From: Methylophilus aquaticus
GTDB lineage: Bacteria > Pseudomonadota > Gammaproteobacteria > Burkholderiales > Methylophilaceae
Direction: 5' to 3'
DNA length: 64,000 bases
Assembly: GCF_030769565.1 (NCBI RefSeq)
Contig: NZ_JAVCAP010000020.1
Span: forward strand, 62,001 to 126,000
Shown: piece after piece, positions 9,906 through 19,884 of the stretch
Layout of the letters: each line of letters starts with the position of its first letter
Position numbering within the stretch: position 1 is the stretch's first letter
Notes under the pieces: model-generated
Seen by the model: only the letters and a program-made list of their open reading frames with translations
What the model was told of the DNA's origin: nothing
The model's database searches: none
Position numbers and translations under genes: made by a program

Positions 9906-10382
9906 TCAAGGCTTGTTTTTAAGGCTTTTGACCGTTTGTTGCATGGCTTGCTGCAAACGCGTGGCGAATGAGTCTTGCGGATTGATCACAGAGGCGTCTA
10001 AGGTAGATGAAGTTTCAGCAGAGAGCGGCGCTGGCGTTGACTGTATGGCAGGCACCTCGCCCAAGGCAGTCATTTGTCCAGGGCTGACCCCGACCACCAG
10101 CCAGCGACCAGCAACTTCCAGCACCACTACGCGCTCTCTGGGCCCGAGATGCACGCCCCCCACTTGCTTAATCACGCCAGCCTGCGTCATGCCCTGCCCT
10201 GGCAACACCCTACGAGCCACCCAAGCCATGCCGCCGATTACCAGCAAAACAATCACAGTACCCAGCACCATGCGACCTAATCCATCACCAACGCTGGAAA
10301 CCATGGCTTCAGCAGCTTCCGCGCTGTGTGCCAGCAGCACCAGCAGCAGCCATGGCATCGTTTTTAAGTATTTCATGGGCAT
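9906..10382 (-). CDS. fliO: Flagellar biosynthesis protein FliO
   Basis: This approximately 158-residue protein has an N-terminal hydrophobic segment, a second membrane helix (RMVLGTVIVLLVIGGMAWVA) and a cytoplasmic domain with LGPRERVVVLEVAGRWLVVGV, the FliO signature. It helps FliP assemble into the export gate. The start is uncertain: GAGGGG lies four bases before the ATG at 10382, while an ATG at 10376 and a GTG at 10394 are also in frame. The gap to fliP is about 125 bp, longer than elsewhere in the operon. Confidence 0.88.
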   Translation of the reverse strand: MPMKYLKTMPWLLLVLLAHSAEAAEAMVSSVGDGLGRMVLGTVIVLLVIGGMAWVARRVLPGQGMTQAGVIKQVGGVHLGPRERVVVLEVAGRWLVVGVSPGQMTALGEVPAIQSTPAPLSAETSSTLDASVINPQDSFATRLQQAMQQTVKSLKNKP

Positions 10383-10395
10383 TGAACCCCTCACA

Positions 10396-10884
10396 TTAAC
10401 GGTTCAATTTGCGGATACGTTCAGCAGGCGTAATAATATCTGTCAAGCGGATACCAAACTTATCGTTGACCACCACGACTTCACCTTGCGCAATCAGGCA
10501 ACCGTTCACCAGCACATCCATGGGCTCCCCGGCCATACCATCCAGCTCAACCACAGAGCCCTGCGCCAATTGCAACAGGTTTTTGATTGATATCTTGGTA
10601 CGACCGAGCTCTACGGTCAGCTGCACTGGAATATCGAGAATAAAATCGATATCGTTCTGAGTGCCTTCCATCTTGTTGCTGGCACTGAATTCATTAAACA
10701 CCGCCGCTTTTCCGGCAGGTTCCTGAATCGCTGCCGACTCAGCCTGCGTCTGCTCAGCCATAGCTGCGCCCCAGTCATCTTCGGCAATCGTCTGCACATC
10801 ATTCGTCTCAGGCGCGCCCATGGCTGCCATTGCCGCATTTAAATCATCATCATCGTTCGTTTCGATTGCGGGTTCCATCGCCAT
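10396..10884 (-). CDS. fliN: Flagellar motor switch protein FliN
   Basis: This 162-residue C-ring protein has an acidic, Ala/Glu-rich N-terminal half and a C-terminal SpoA domain (IPVQLTVELGRTKISIKNLL ... GMAGEPMDVLVNGCLIAQGEVVVVNDKFGIRLTDI). FliN helps switch rotation and docks the export ATPase complex through FliH. Its ATG overlaps the fliM stop by one base (TAATG), which indicates translational coupling. Confidence 0.95.
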   Translation of the reverse strand: MAMEPAIETNDDDDLNAAMAAMGAPETNDVQTIAEDDWGAAMAEQTQAESAAIQEPAGKAAVFNEFSASNKMEGTQNDIDFILDIPVQLTVELGRTKISIKNLLQLAQGSVVELDGMAGEPMDVLVNGCLIAQGEVVVVNDKFGIRLTDIITPAERIRKLNR

Positions 10885-11885
10885 TATGACTCTCCTTGCA
10901 ATTGCTCTTGGCTACCATTGGCTTTAACCAATTTATCCACTTTGAGGGCGTACTGCCCATTAAATACACCGTAACGACATTCCATTACCGGAATATTGTC
11001 TATCTGACCTTCAATGGTGTCGCTGATATTAATGGGTATCACGTCTCCTGCTTTTAACTCCAGCAGATCGGATACCGTCATCTTGCGGGAAGCCAGATTG
11101 GCCACAATTTCCACTTCTGCCGACTGGATTTGTTGCGTCATCATCTTGACCCAGCGTTTATCGCCACCCAGATTCTCCCCTTGTAGCGGAGAGGTCAAAA
11201 TATCCTTGATCGGCTCAACCATGGAATAAGGCACACAAAAGTGCATTTCCCCGCCATTCGGCCCCAGTTCGATATTGAAGGTAATCGCCACCACGACTTC
11301 ATTTGGCGTCGCAATATTGGCAAACTGCGTATTCATTTCCGAGCGTAAATATTCAAACTTGATCGGATACACCGGCGCCCATGAGCGCTCGTAGGCGTCA
11401 AACATGATATTGAGGATGCGCTGGATAATCCGCTGCTCGGTGGCCGTAAAGTCACGGCCTTCCACCCGGGTATGAAAGCGGCCATCGCCGCCAAACATAT
11501 TATCCACCACCAGAAATACCAAGGTGGGATCCATCACCATCATGCCGGTTCCGCGCAGCGGACTGATGTGAATCAGGTTAAGGTTGGTGGGCACCACCAG
11601 ATTACGAATAAAGTCGGTATATTTGATAATCCGCACAGGGCCCACTGATACTTCAACCGTGCGCCGCAGAAAGTTGAACAGATCCACGCGCAAAAAACGC
11701 GCAAAGCGTTCATTGATAATTTCCAGCGTGGCCATGCGGCCACGCACAATACGTTCCTGGGTTGCCAGATTGTAGTTGCGGACACCAGCCTCGTCCTTAG
11801 TTGACGTGTCCGTATCCTCGTCGCCCTCAACGCCTTTCAGCAGAGCATCAATTTCATCTTGTGATAAAAACTTGTCAGCAGACAT
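10884..11885 (-). CDS. fliM: Flagellar motor switch protein FliM
   Basis: This 333-residue C-ring protein has the N-terminal CheY-P binding peptide (FLSQDEIDALLKG), the central domain with the GTGMMVMDPTLVFLVVDNMFGG region, and a C-terminal SpoA domain that pairs with FliN. It receives the chemotaxis signal and sets rotation direction together with FliG. It lies between fliL and fliN in the usual order. Confidence 0.97.
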   Translation of the reverse strand: MSADKFLSQDEIDALLKGVEGDEDTDTSTKDEAGVRNYNLATQERIVRGRMATLEIINERFARFLRVDLFNFLRRTVEVSVGPVRIIKYTDFIRNLVVPTNLNLIHISPLRGTGMMVMDPTLVFLVVDNMFGGDGRFHTRVEGRDFTATEQRIIQRILNIMFDAYERSWAPVYPIKFEYLRSEMNTQFANIATPNEVVVAITFNIELGPNGGEMHFCVPYSMVEPIKDILTSPLQGENLGGDKRWVKMMTQQIQSAEVEIVANLASRKMTVSDLLELKAGDVIPINISDTIEGQIDNIPVMECRYGVFNGQYALKVDKLVKANGSQEQLQGES

Positions 11886-11903
11886 GGCAACTCACACTCG
11901 CAA

Positions 11904-12497
11904 TTACTGAATCACAAAAGAAGTAAACAATACCTGAGTCACCTTAAGCGGCTTGCCACCTTTGCTCAACGGTTTTTTCAACTCGGCCAGCAACTCTTCA
12001 CTGAGTTGCGTTTTACCTTCCGGTGTAGAAATATCAGAGGCTTTCTTACTGGTTAACAGCAGCAATACGCGGTTACGCAAAGCGGGCATCTGCACCTTCA
12101 GCTTCTCGGCCAGTTCAGCGCCTTTCACTTCTACCGTCAAATCCAGTTGCAAGAACTTGTCATCCGGGTCAGGCAGCAGGTTCACGGTAAAGGTTTCAAA
12201 CGGCACAAACGTCAGGGCTGTTTTGGGGTCGGCATGGCCTTCCGCTTCTGGCTCCTCTGCGGCCTCTTCTTCAGCAGCAGCCTCTTCACCATGGCCTTCG
12301 CCATCCTCTGCCTTGGCTTCGTGCTCACCGGCCTTCGCTTTAGCCTGATGGGCATCCGGTTTCTTTTGCATCAAAAAATACGCCGCAGCACCGCCTCCAA
12401 TGGCCAATACCAGCACAGCCACAAGGATAATAATCAGTTTCTTTTTGGGTTTGGGTGCTGCCTCAGCATCTTCTGCTTTAGCGGGTTCTTGAGCCAT
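11904..12497 (-). CDS. fliL: Flagellar basal-body-associated protein FliL
   Basis: This 197-residue protein has one transmembrane helix (about 24-46), a Glu/Ala-rich periplasmic linker and a C-terminal FliL domain (VPFETFTVNLLPDPDDKFLQ). FliL surrounds the stator units and supports torque generation. It begins a cluster after a 247-bp gap that follows fliK, so fliL-R may have its own promoter. The highly acidic linker (EEAAAEEEAAEEPEAEG) is long but not unusual for the family. Confidence 0.93.
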   Translation of the reverse strand: MAQEPAKAEDAEAAPKPKKKLIIILVAVLVLAIGGGAAAYFLMQKKPDAHQAKAKAGEHEAKAEDGEGHGEEAAAEEEAAEEPEAEGHADPKTALTFVPFETFTVNLLPDPDDKFLQLDLTVEVKGAELAEKLKVQMPALRNRVLLLLTSKKASDISTPEGKTQLSEELLAELKKPLSKGGKPLKVTQVLFTSFVIQ

Positions 12498-12528
12498 CGC
12501 ACAGACCTTTCATTTCAAATTCAAACAT

Positions 12529-12553
12529 ATAACAACGGTGTATACGTTGTTAT
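12529..12553. promoter_or_regulatory. Inverted repeat upstream of fliL
   Basis: ATAACAACG at 12529-12537 and CGTTGTTAT at 12545-12553 are perfect 9-bp arms around a 7-bp centre. The repeat sits 32-56 bp before the fliL start in the only sizeable gap of the fli cluster. It could be an operator or a transcript hairpin. No sigma-54 element with the strict GG-N10-GC spacing was found here. Confidence 0.4.
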
Positions 12554-12744
12554 TATGCGCATGGGCAGTCAATCAGGATTGACAGATAAAAGGGGGAAAT
12601 CACGGTTTAATCAAACTTTGCGGGGTGGAGATGGTCAGCGGGATGGGTATGGATGCAAAAGCGGTCAGGCAATAATGATCAATGCAGGCAGGCAGCCAGA
12701 CATTTAGCCCATCCTGTTGAAGCTGTAACTATGCCAGATATAGG

Positions 12745-14187
12745 CTAGACAAAGGTATCGACCATACCCAGCTTGACCGTTCTGACCGGGGTTGAGACTG
12801 GCTGCGTGGCCGCGTCTGCTTCCAGTTCGCCGCTTCTTCGTATCTGAGCGGAAGACTGTTGACCTTGCGTTTCAAAATGTTGCTGTGCCTGTCGGCCATC
12901 CCCGACAAAGGTTTGGCCCAACTGTAATCCCTGTGATTGCATGCGGTCCTTCAAATCCTGCATGCCATCCTCCAGTGCCTGACGCACCAGCGGGTTATCG
13001 GTAATAAAACTGGTGTTGACTGACTGGTTATCCACCTTAAGGACCACCTGGATCGGGCCGAGATCCGGGGGGGACAATGTCAGGCTGGCCACCTCATCCC
13101 CGCTACCCACCATCTTCATCACATGCTGGTTCATCGCCGCCTGCCAGCGCTCATTGCCAAACGGCGTGGCTATTTGCGTGGTGACCACATTGCTTGTTTG
13201 CGTGAGTCCGGCCGCATTAAGCCAGGGCGTGTTTGGCATCGCCTGTGATGCAGGTAACATATCAATGGATGGTGCCTCCGCCGTGAACGGCTGGCCTTTG
13301 TCCTGGCCGGCTTTGCCTGTCATGGCAGCTTCAATCGAGGCATCCATCACTGACCTGGCGAGATCAGTCGTTTCCGAAAGGCCGCTCAAGTCCACCGCGC
13401 TGGCTGACTCGGACGATGCGGTATTCAATACTTCATTAAATGACGCTGACGGAGGGGTCTCAGTCGGGGTGTCCAGTGGCCGGGCAGGCACACCAGTTGC
13501 CACCGGTGCTTGCAAAGCCTCTTCCGCAGTCATGGCTTCGGAGGCCTCACCGCTGACGGCTACCGGCAAATCGATAGCCGACTGCCCAGATTTTCCGGCT
13601 GATGGCGCCCCTTTTTCAGCAGCACTCGTACTGGCAGGACGCATGGCAATCATAGTCTGCATCCATGGCGAAACGCCACTGTCAGTGATATCTTGCGCAT
13701 TCAACTCACTCAGCATGCGTTTTTTGCGCTCTGCCGGAGTTTCCTCGACTTGTGGCTCGGTATTGACCACTTTGCCTGCCTGACCGTCCTCTTGCTGCAC
13801 GACTTCTTTTGTGGTCGCATGGTCAGTGTCTTGCTGCGCGGCTTCATTTTGCGTAGCTGCATTCTGGGCTGGTTGATCAGCAGCTTGTTTTGCTTTGGAC
13901 TGGCTCTCGGCATTAGCTACTGGCGCATCATTCTCCCGACTACGGGCGTTTTGCTTTGCTGTGTCGGCTGCCTTGTTCGTAGCAGATTGGGCCACGGGAG
14001 AAGACACGGGAGCTTTTTGCAGAGACTGTTGCAGCTGTTTGCGCAAAGTTTGTGCAAACTCTATTGAAGGTTTGCTCTCACCATCTTGGACGGGGTTGCT
14101 GTTCTGGGCCGTTTTAACCGGCTCTGCGCCCATATTGAGCGGGTTGACTGCATTCAAAAATGCCATACTATTCTCCATGCCTGTCAT
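12745..14187 (-). CDS. fliK: Flagellar hook-length control protein FliK
   Basis: This 480-residue molecular ruler is exported during hook growth and switches secretion specificity at FlhB. The first ~330 residues are low-complexity (Ala, Gln, Thr, Ser, Glu). The C-terminal Flg_hook domain has the core DEVASLTLSPPDLGPIQVVLKV and a Gln/Gly-rich tail. Its ATG overlaps the fliJ stop (ATGA), showing coupling and fixing the start. A second FliK-like gene lies at 20578-21681. Confidence 0.9.
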   Translation of the reverse strand: MTGMENSMAFLNAVNPLNMGAEPVKTAQNSNPVQDGESKPSIEFAQTLRKQLQQSLQKAPVSSPVAQSATNKAADTAKQNARSRENDAPVANAESQSKAKQAADQPAQNAATQNEAAQQDTDHATTKEVVQQEDGQAGKVVNTEPQVEETPAERKKRMLSELNAQDITDSGVSPWMQTMIAMRPASTSAAEKGAPSAGKSGQSAIDLPVAVSGEASEAMTAEEALQAPVATGVPARPLDTPTETPPSASFNEVLNTASSESASAVDLSGLSETTDLARSVMDASIEAAMTGKAGQDKGQPFTAEAPSIDMLPASQAMPNTPWLNAAGLTQTSNVVTTQIATPFGNERWQAAMNQHVMKMVGSGDEVASLTLSPPDLGPIQVVLKVDNQSVNTSFITDNPLVRQALEDGMQDLKDRMQSQGLQLGQTFVGDGRQAQQHFETQGQQSSAQIRRSGELEADAATQPVSTPVRTVKLGMVDTFV

Positions 14188-14633
14188 GTCAAACCGGACC
14201 GCTTGGCACGACTGGCGAATTCATCCATCATTTTCTGGTCCCGCTTGCGCTCAACTTTCTGCTGTGCGTGTTCTGCGCGGGCAATCAATACCTCATAAGA
14301 CTTTTGCTTGCGCTGCTTTTCTTGCAATTCAAGCTGTTTCTGCTGTACAACTGACTGCCAATGCGCGATTTGAACATTTTGTCCCTGTACCGCCAATTCC
14401 AATTGCGAGAAAAAACCCTGAAAATTGCGGTATAAATCGGCTTTAAGCCCTTTTTGCGCAGCAAGCTGCCATTGTTGCTGATATTCCTGCTGGTATTGTC
14501 CCAACATGGCTTGCTGGGTGTGTGCCTGCTCCAATTGCTGCATGGCCAGCGCCAGCGCCTGCATGGCCGCGTCTACTTCCTCAGTTGCCAGTCCCTGTAA
14601 AAACACCAGTGTTTGGGTAGATTGATTAGCCAT
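14184..14633 (-). CDS. fliJ: Flagellar export chaperone FliJ
   Basis: This approximately 149-residue, Gln-rich, fully helical protein is predicted to form a coiled coil. FliJ is the stalk of the export ATPase and escorts chaperones to the gate. The ATG at 14633 (MANQSTQTLVF) is preceded by AAAGGG and preferred over an in-frame TTG nine bases upstream. It sits between fliI and fliK as in most proteobacteria. Sequence conservation in FliJ is weak, so the call rests on size, composition and position. Confidence 0.88.
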   Translation of the reverse strand: MANQSTQTLVFLQGLATEEVDAAMQALALAMQQLEQAHTQQAMLGQYQQEYQQQWQLAAQKGLKADLYRNFQGFFSQLELAVQGQNVQIAHWQSVVQQKQLELQEKQRKQKSYEVLIARAEHAQQKVERKRDQKMMDEFASRAKRSGLT

Positions 14634-14651
14634 GAAACACAATCCCTTTCA

Positions 14652-16163
14652 TCAGGAAACCACGTTGGCCAATAAATCAAGGCTGGCCTGCATATCCGCA
14701 CACTCGTGGATATCTTGCTGCAAGAACTGATTAATCGCATCACGCTTTTGAATGGCGAGATCCAGCATCGGGTCTGACCCCGCCTGATAGGCACCTACAG
14801 CAATCAGGTCCTGACTGCGCAAAAATCTTGAATACAGTTGTTTGAGCAGACGCGCCTGTTGCTGATGCTGACTGCTGGTGATGTTATGCATGGCGCGGCT
14901 GATCGACTGTTCAATATCAATGGCAGGATAATGTCCGCTTTCGGCCAGTGTACGATTCAGCACGATATGGCCGTCGAGAATGGCGCGTGCGGAATCAGCA
15001 ATCGGGTCCTGCTGGTCATCGCCTTCCGTCAGCACGGTATAAAACGCTGTAATCGAGCCTTCGCCACGCGCGCCGTTACCCGTACGCTCTACCAGTGCCG
15101 GCAATTTTGCAAACACCGAGGGCGGATAGCCTTTGGTCGCTGGCGGCTCACCAATCGCCAGTGCAATTTCACGCTGGGCCATGGCATAACGGGTGAGTGA
15201 ATCCATAATCAGCAGCACATTTTTGCCTTGCTGGCGGAATTTTTCGGCAATCGCCGTGGCATAACTGGCACCTTGCAAACGCATCAAGGCAGACACGTCT
15301 GCCGGGGCAGCAACGACGACCGAACGCGCCAGGCCTTCAGGCCCTAAAATCTGTTCGATAAACTCCTGTACTTCGCGACCACGTTCTCCAATCAGGCCCA
15401 CCACAATCACATCGGCTGTGGTGTAACGCGCCATCATGCCTAGCAGTACGCTTTTACCGACGCCTGAGCCGGCAAACAGACCAAGACGCTGACCGCGCCC
15501 CACCGTCAGCATGGCGTTAATGGCGCGCACCCCCACATCCAGGGTCGTTTCAATCGGCGCCCGCATCAGTGGATTAATCACACGCCCACCCAGCGGCGCC
15601 GTCACTTCTGTGGAAATCGGCCCCAGACCATCGAGCGGATTACCGGCCGCATCGACGACACGGCCTAGCAAATGGTCACCGACCGGAAAATGGCGGGCAC
15701 GGTCTTGCGCACGTCGCCGTGGCGGACGGCCAAATTGCGGTTTAGGCAGGGTTTCGGCAATTTCCAGACTGAATACTTTGGCTCCGGGGACCACGCCTTC
15801 TACCGCAGACTGCGGCATCAGCAGCAGGTTTTCGCCATCAAAGCCAACAACTTCGGCCTCGACGCGCCCGCCGTCTTGTAAGGGGATATAACAGGCACTG
15901 CCAATCGGCAGCTTGATGCCAGTGGCCACCATCACCAGGCCAGTCACTTTGATAATACGGCCAGCCACTTCCAGCTGCTCCACCAGATTCACCAGTTCGC
16001 GGCAATCCTTGAGGTAACTCTGCCAGCGTTGGCTATGGATATTGTCTGTTAATGGCGCAGCAGCAGTGGTTGCAGCCGAATCAGCGGTTTCTGTATCCGG
16101 AACAATCACGTCTGCAGCAGGGGCAGCAGGATCAAGCGCTGCGGAAATAGTTTCATCAGTCAT
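14652..16163 (-). CDS. fliI: Flagellum-specific export ATPase FliI
   Basis: This 503-residue F1-beta-like ATPase energises flagellar protein export. It has the Walker A motif AGSGVGKS near residue 230, a Walker B region ([19 protein letters not shown]) and the FliI segment [20 protein letters not shown]. It is about 45 residues longer than typical FliI because of an Ala/Thr/Asp-rich N-terminal extension before [14 protein letters not shown]. It sits between fliH (its regulator) and fliJ. Confidence 0.97.
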   Translation of the reverse strand: MTDETISAALDPAAPAADVIVPDTETADSAATTAAAPLTDNIHSQRWQSYLKDCRELVNLVEQLEVAGRIIKVTGLVMVATGIKLPIGSACYIPLQDGGRVEAEVVGFDGENLLLMPQSAVEGVVPGAKVFSLEIAETLPKPQFGRPPRRRAQDRARHFPVGDHLLGRVVDAAGNPLDGLGPISTEVTAPLGGRVINPLMRAPIETTLDVGVRAINAMLTVGRGQRLGLFAGSGVGKSVLLGMMARYTTADVIVVGLIGERGREVQEFIEQILGPEGLARSVVVAAPADVSALMRLQGASYATAIAEKFRQQGKNVLLIMDSLTRYAMAQREIALAIGEPPATKGYPPSVFAKLPALVERTGNGARGEGSITAFYTVLTEGDDQQDPIADSARAILDGHIVLNRTLAESGHYPAIDIEQSISRAMHNITSSQHQQQARLLKQLYSRFLRSQDLIAVGAYQAGSDPMLDLAIQKRDAINQFLQQDIHECADMQASLDLLANVVS

Positions 16164-16192
16164 ACGGGATATGCGCTTCTGGCTTGCCTGTT

Positions 16193-16870
16193 TTATGCGG
16201 TGTGTTCTGTGGAGAAAGCAGGCGTGTGCCAGTCATCCACGCGCGACAAGCCTTGCGTCATCCGCTTCCAGCGAATTTCGTTGGTGGCGTCAATCTGGTT
16301 ATCAGCGGTTTCCACCATACAGCCACCTCGTTCGACACTACTGTCTTCCACCACCTGCCAGCCCTGCTCCTTGAGTTCATCGCCCAAATGCGTACGAATC
16401 ACCTTGGCATCTTCATGGTGCACAATCAGTCGGGCTGGTTGTTTTACTTGTGGCAGATAATGCATGGCATCAAGCACTACAGGAATCACTGCTTGCGGGT
16501 CTGCCTGCATTTTCGTTTTCATCATGGCTTTAGCCAGTTCCAGCGCAAGGGTCAATACCGATTCGGCAACCGCAATATCCTGCATGGAAAGTGCCTGCTG
16601 AAAACTGTCTGCCAGCTTCACCAAGTGTTCACGCTCGTCTGCCAGCTGCGCAGTTGCCTGTTGCAGGCCATCACCATAGCCGATTTTAAAGCCATCTTCG
16701 TAAGCCTCTTGCCGAACCTGCTTGAGAATATTGCTGACCGTACGTGCATTCTCTTCTGCCTGTGCATGATCACGTCTGGCCTGCTCGGTCGGCGTCACAT
16801 CGTCAAAACTCGCCATCTCCCAGCGCTGATAAGCCGACATTTTCTCTTTGGGGATTGCTGAAGCTACCAT
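16193..16870 (-). CDS. fliH: Flagellar assembly protein FliH
   Basis: This 225-residue regulator of the FliI ATPase has a helical N-terminal part and a C-terminal V-ATPase E-subunit-like domain ([23 protein letters not shown] is the conserved FliH block). FliH dimers bind FliI and tether it to FliN at the C ring. It lies between fliG and fliI on the same strand. Confidence 0.93.
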   Translation of the reverse strand: MVASAIPKEKMSAYQRWEMASFDDVTPTEQARRDHAQAEENARTVSNILKQVRQEAYEDGFKIGYGDGLQQATAQLADEREHLVKLADSFQQALSMQDIAVAESVLTLALELAKAMMKTKMQADPQAVIPVVLDAMHYLPQVKQPARLIVHHEDAKVIRTHLGDELKEQGWQVVEDSSVERGGCMVETADNQIDATNEIRWKRMTQGLSRVDDWHTPAFSTEHTA

Positions 16871-16894
16871 ACCAATTCCTTACACATGCGATAT

Positions 16895-17893
16895 TTAAAC
16901 GTATTGTTCACCGTCGCCTTTAGCGGCCAGCATGATTTGTCCTTCATCGGACAAGCGTCTGACCACTTGCAGAATCTGTTTCTGCTGGGCTTCAACTTCA
17001 GACAACTTGACCGGTCCGCGCGACTCCATATCCTCACGCATCATGTCGGCTGCACGTGATGACATATTCCGCAGAAACTTCTCTTTCATTTCATCAGAAG
17101 TCCCTTTCAGTGCCACAATCAGCATATCGGACTGCACTTCGCGCAGCAGCACCTGAATGCCCTTGTCATCGACTTCCATGATGTTGTCGAAGACAAACAT
17201 CTGATCCATGATTTGCTGGGCCATGTTATCGTCGTAGCTTTTCAAGCCATCCATCAACTTGGCTTCGTTCTCGCCACTCAGGTAGTTCATGATTTCGGCA
17301 GCAGTTTTCACGCCACCAATCGATTGCCGTTTCAGGTTTTCATTACCGGCCAGCATTTTCAGCATGCCTTCATTCAGTTCTTTGAGTGCAGCCGGTTTCA
17401 CGCTGTCCAGCGTGGCAATTCGCAGCATCACATCCTGACGCAACCGGTCGGTAAAATGGCTTAAAACTTCGGCGGCCTGATCAGACTCGAGATGGGCCAG
17501 AATGGTGGCAATAATCTGCGGATGTTCGTTTTTGATAAAATCGGCCACACTGAATGCATCCATCCATTTCAGGCTTTCAATACCGGCAGCATCCTGTGAC
17601 TGCGGGATACGGTTGAGCAGATTCGACGCTTTGTCGTCCCCAAAAGCTTTAATCAATACTGAACGGATGTAGCTGTCAGAATCCAGTCCAAAATCACTGC
17701 TGCTGGCAAAATCAACCAAAAATTTTTCCAGCACTGATTCAACTTCCTCGCGCGGCACTGGCTTCATGGAGGCCATCACAATGCCCAAGCGCTGTACTTC
17801 TTTGGGCGTTAAGTGCTTCATGACCTCGGCGGCTTCATCCTCGCCAAGTGCCAGCATTAAAATCGCACTATTATTTAAGCCTTCGTCACTCAT
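16895..17893 (-). CDS. fliG: Flagellar motor switch protein FliG
   Basis: This 332-residue rotor protein contacts the MotA stator. It contains the EHPQIIATILAHLESDQAAEVL ARM-like middle block, and the C-terminal domain with FDNIMEVDDKGIQVLLREVQ and the charged torque helix. Its ATG follows directly on the fliF stop (TAAATG), so it is translationally coupled to fliF. Confidence 0.97.
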   Translation of the reverse strand: MSDEGLNNSAILMLALGEDEAAEVMKHLTPKEVQRLGIVMASMKPVPREEVESVLEKFLVDFASSSDFGLDSDSYIRSVLIKAFGDDKASNLLNRIPQSQDAAGIESLKWMDAFSVADFIKNEHPQIIATILAHLESDQAAEVLSHFTDRLRQDVMLRIATLDSVKPAALKELNEGMLKMLAGNENLKRQSIGGVKTAAEIMNYLSGENEAKLMDGLKSYDDNMAQQIMDQMFVFDNIMEVDDKGIQVLLREVQSDMLIVALKGTSDEMKEKFLRNMSSRAADMMREDMESRGPVKLSEVEAQQKQILQVVRRLSDEGQIMLAAKGDGEQYV

Positions 17894-19645
17894 TTATTTC
17901 TCCGTTGACGTCCACCCGGACACTACATTTGCAACCATACGCGGATTCTCAATCGCCAGTTGCTTGGCTGCACTCAGGGTCTGATTCAGGCCCCCTCCAG
18001 CATTGGCGAGTGCGGGCGCATCGCCACTGAGCGTGACCAGCGCGTCATCCGCACCGGCTTCACCTCCAGCGGACACCATGCCGCCGGCCTCGGCGCTGCC
18101 AGGCAGCAATTGCGCCTGTGCTGCCGCCAGTTCGGCTTGTTTTTTATCTGTTCCGGTCAACCTGCCAGCCATCGGCTTGAGCAGTTTTTTATAAATCAGC
18201 ATCAACACCACAATCCCGGCAATAAAACGCAGCGCGTCTTTTCCATACTCGATGGCAAGCGGATCTTTCCACAACGGTGGCTCGGCCAGTTTTTCCTGTG
18301 CCTCGGCAACAAACGGCGTATTGACTACCGAAATCGTATCGCCACGCTCACGGTTAAACCCCATGGCCTGCATGGCCAAGTCACTGACTTGCTGTTTCTC
18401 GGCGGCGTTCAAGGCACGATAAGTGGTTTTACCAGTGCTATCCACCACAGGAATATGGTTAACCACTACAGCCACATGCAAACGCTTGACGCCGCCTTTG
18501 GGCTGTTGCATGTAGCTGACTGTTTTGTCAATTTCATAGTTGGTGGTCGAGTCTTTTTGTGTGCTCAGGTTCGCCGGCGTGGCAGGTGCAGCCGGTGCAC
18601 CCTCGCCATTGGCCCCCGCCGCTTGCGGTGCATTGATCGGTGCGGTGGATTCTGGCGGTGGCTGATTGGAAAGTGCACCTGGCACAGCACCGTTATCCTG
18701 ATTACTATTTTGCGACTCATGGGTTTGTGCACTGCGCACGGCCATGGCGTCAGGTTTGGTATTGGGCTTATAAGATTCTGCTGCCTGCTCGGTCACTGAA
18801 AAATCAATTTCGGCGCTGGCTTCAGCATGTACATTCTTTGCACCCACAATAGGCGTAATAATTGACTCGACACGGCGGGCAATACTGCTTTGCATGTTTT
18901 CGACGTAAGCCATTTGCTCCGGGTCTAGTCCGTTTTGTTTAAATCGATTGGTATTGTCAGAGATCAGATTACCGTTCTGGTCCACCACGGTCACATGGTC
19001 AGCAGACAGATTAGGCACACTGCTAGCCACCAGGTGCACCACTGCAGCCACTTGCTGTGCATCCAGACGGCGACCATTATGCAGATTCAATAATACGGAA
19101 GCAGTTGGATACTGTTGCTCACGTACAAATACGCTGGGCTTGGGAATTGCCAGGTGAATACGTGCAGCCTGTACTGCAGAAATGGACTGGATGCTACGCT
19201 CCAGTTCACCTTCGAGGCCACGCTGAAAGTTCACTTGCTCAACAAATTGGGAAACACCAAACTTCTGGTTCTCAAGCAGCTCAAAACCAATGTTACCGCC
19301 TTTGGGCAATCCTTGGGCGGCCAGTTTCAAACGCACCTGATGCACCTGATCTGCGGGCACCAGTATCGCGCCCCCGCCCTCGGCAAACTGGTAAGGAATA
19401 TTCAGTTTTTCCAGCTCGGAAACAATGGCACCACCATCTTTATCTGCAAAGTTGGAAAACAGCACGCGATAATCCGGTTTTTGGCTCCACAACCAAAACA
19501 CGACCATCACAGCCACCACAGCAGCAATCCCTGCCACCAGCAGTAGTTTCTGACCCAACTGCCCGAACGCCGATGCGCCCGGTAGATTGTTTGACTCAAG
19601 TGCGGCAGCGTCAGCAGCCATTGGAACCTCCATGATTACATCCAT
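17894..19645 (-). CDS. fliF: Flagellar MS-ring protein FliF
   Basis: This 583-residue base-plate protein has two transmembrane helices, near residues 34-54 and 470-490, flanking a large periplasmic region. The ring-building motif (YRVLFSNFADKDGGAIVSELEKLNIPY) and GFELLENQKFGVSQF segment are diagnostic. The short C-terminal cytoplasmic tail binds FliG. A low-complexity periplasmic insert rich in Ala, Pro, Asn and Gly lies around residues 310-370. It heads the fliFGHIJK run and is divergent from fliE. Confidence 0.97.
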   Translation of the reverse strand: MDVIMEVPMAADAAALESNNLPGASAFGQLGQKLLLVAGIAAVVAVMVVFWLWSQKPDYRVLFSNFADKDGGAIVSELEKLNIPYQFAEGGGAILVPADQVHQVRLKLAAQGLPKGGNIGFELLENQKFGVSQFVEQVNFQRGLEGELERSIQSISAVQAARIHLAIPKPSVFVREQQYPTASVLLNLHNGRRLDAQQVAAVVHLVASSVPNLSADHVTVVDQNGNLISDNTNRFKQNGLDPEQMAYVENMQSSIARRVESIITPIVGAKNVHAEASAEIDFSVTEQAAESYKPNTKPDAMAVRSAQTHESQNSNQDNGAVPGALSNQPPPESTAPINAPQAAGANGEGAPAAPATPANLSTQKDSTTNYEIDKTVSYMQQPKGGVKRLHVAVVVNHIPVVDSTGKTTYRALNAAEKQQVSDLAMQAMGFNRERGDTISVVNTPFVAEAQEKLAEPPLWKDPLAIEYGKDALRFIAGIVVLMLIYKKLLKPMAGRLTGTDKKQAELAAAQAQLLPGSAEAGGMVSAGGEAGADDALVTLSGDAPALANAGGGLNQTLSAAKQLAIENPRMVANVVSGWTSTEK

Positions 19646-19884
19646 TACAACGTGCGAGGCAGGTCATTAGAACACCCTGCACATCACTTTTAACGCTTTA
19701 CAACTTACCCTTTACGGGAGTTGCTGATGAGACACATTATGCGCTTGCAGTGATGATTCAAATCCGTAAATAAGATGGATTAATGTCGCCTATTTTGCAG
19801 AGCGGTGTATGGATAGCAATGATAAAGTGGTCACCATGAGATTTCGTGGGCAATGATGCCCGCTTTGAACAAAAGGAGACCACC

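Noticed and set aside
19646-19884. Sigma-54 or sigma-28 promoter between fliF and fliE
   Set aside because: No GG-N10-GC pair with flanking consensus was found, and the best sigma-28-like match (TAAATAAG-N11-TCGCCTAT) is too weak at the -10.
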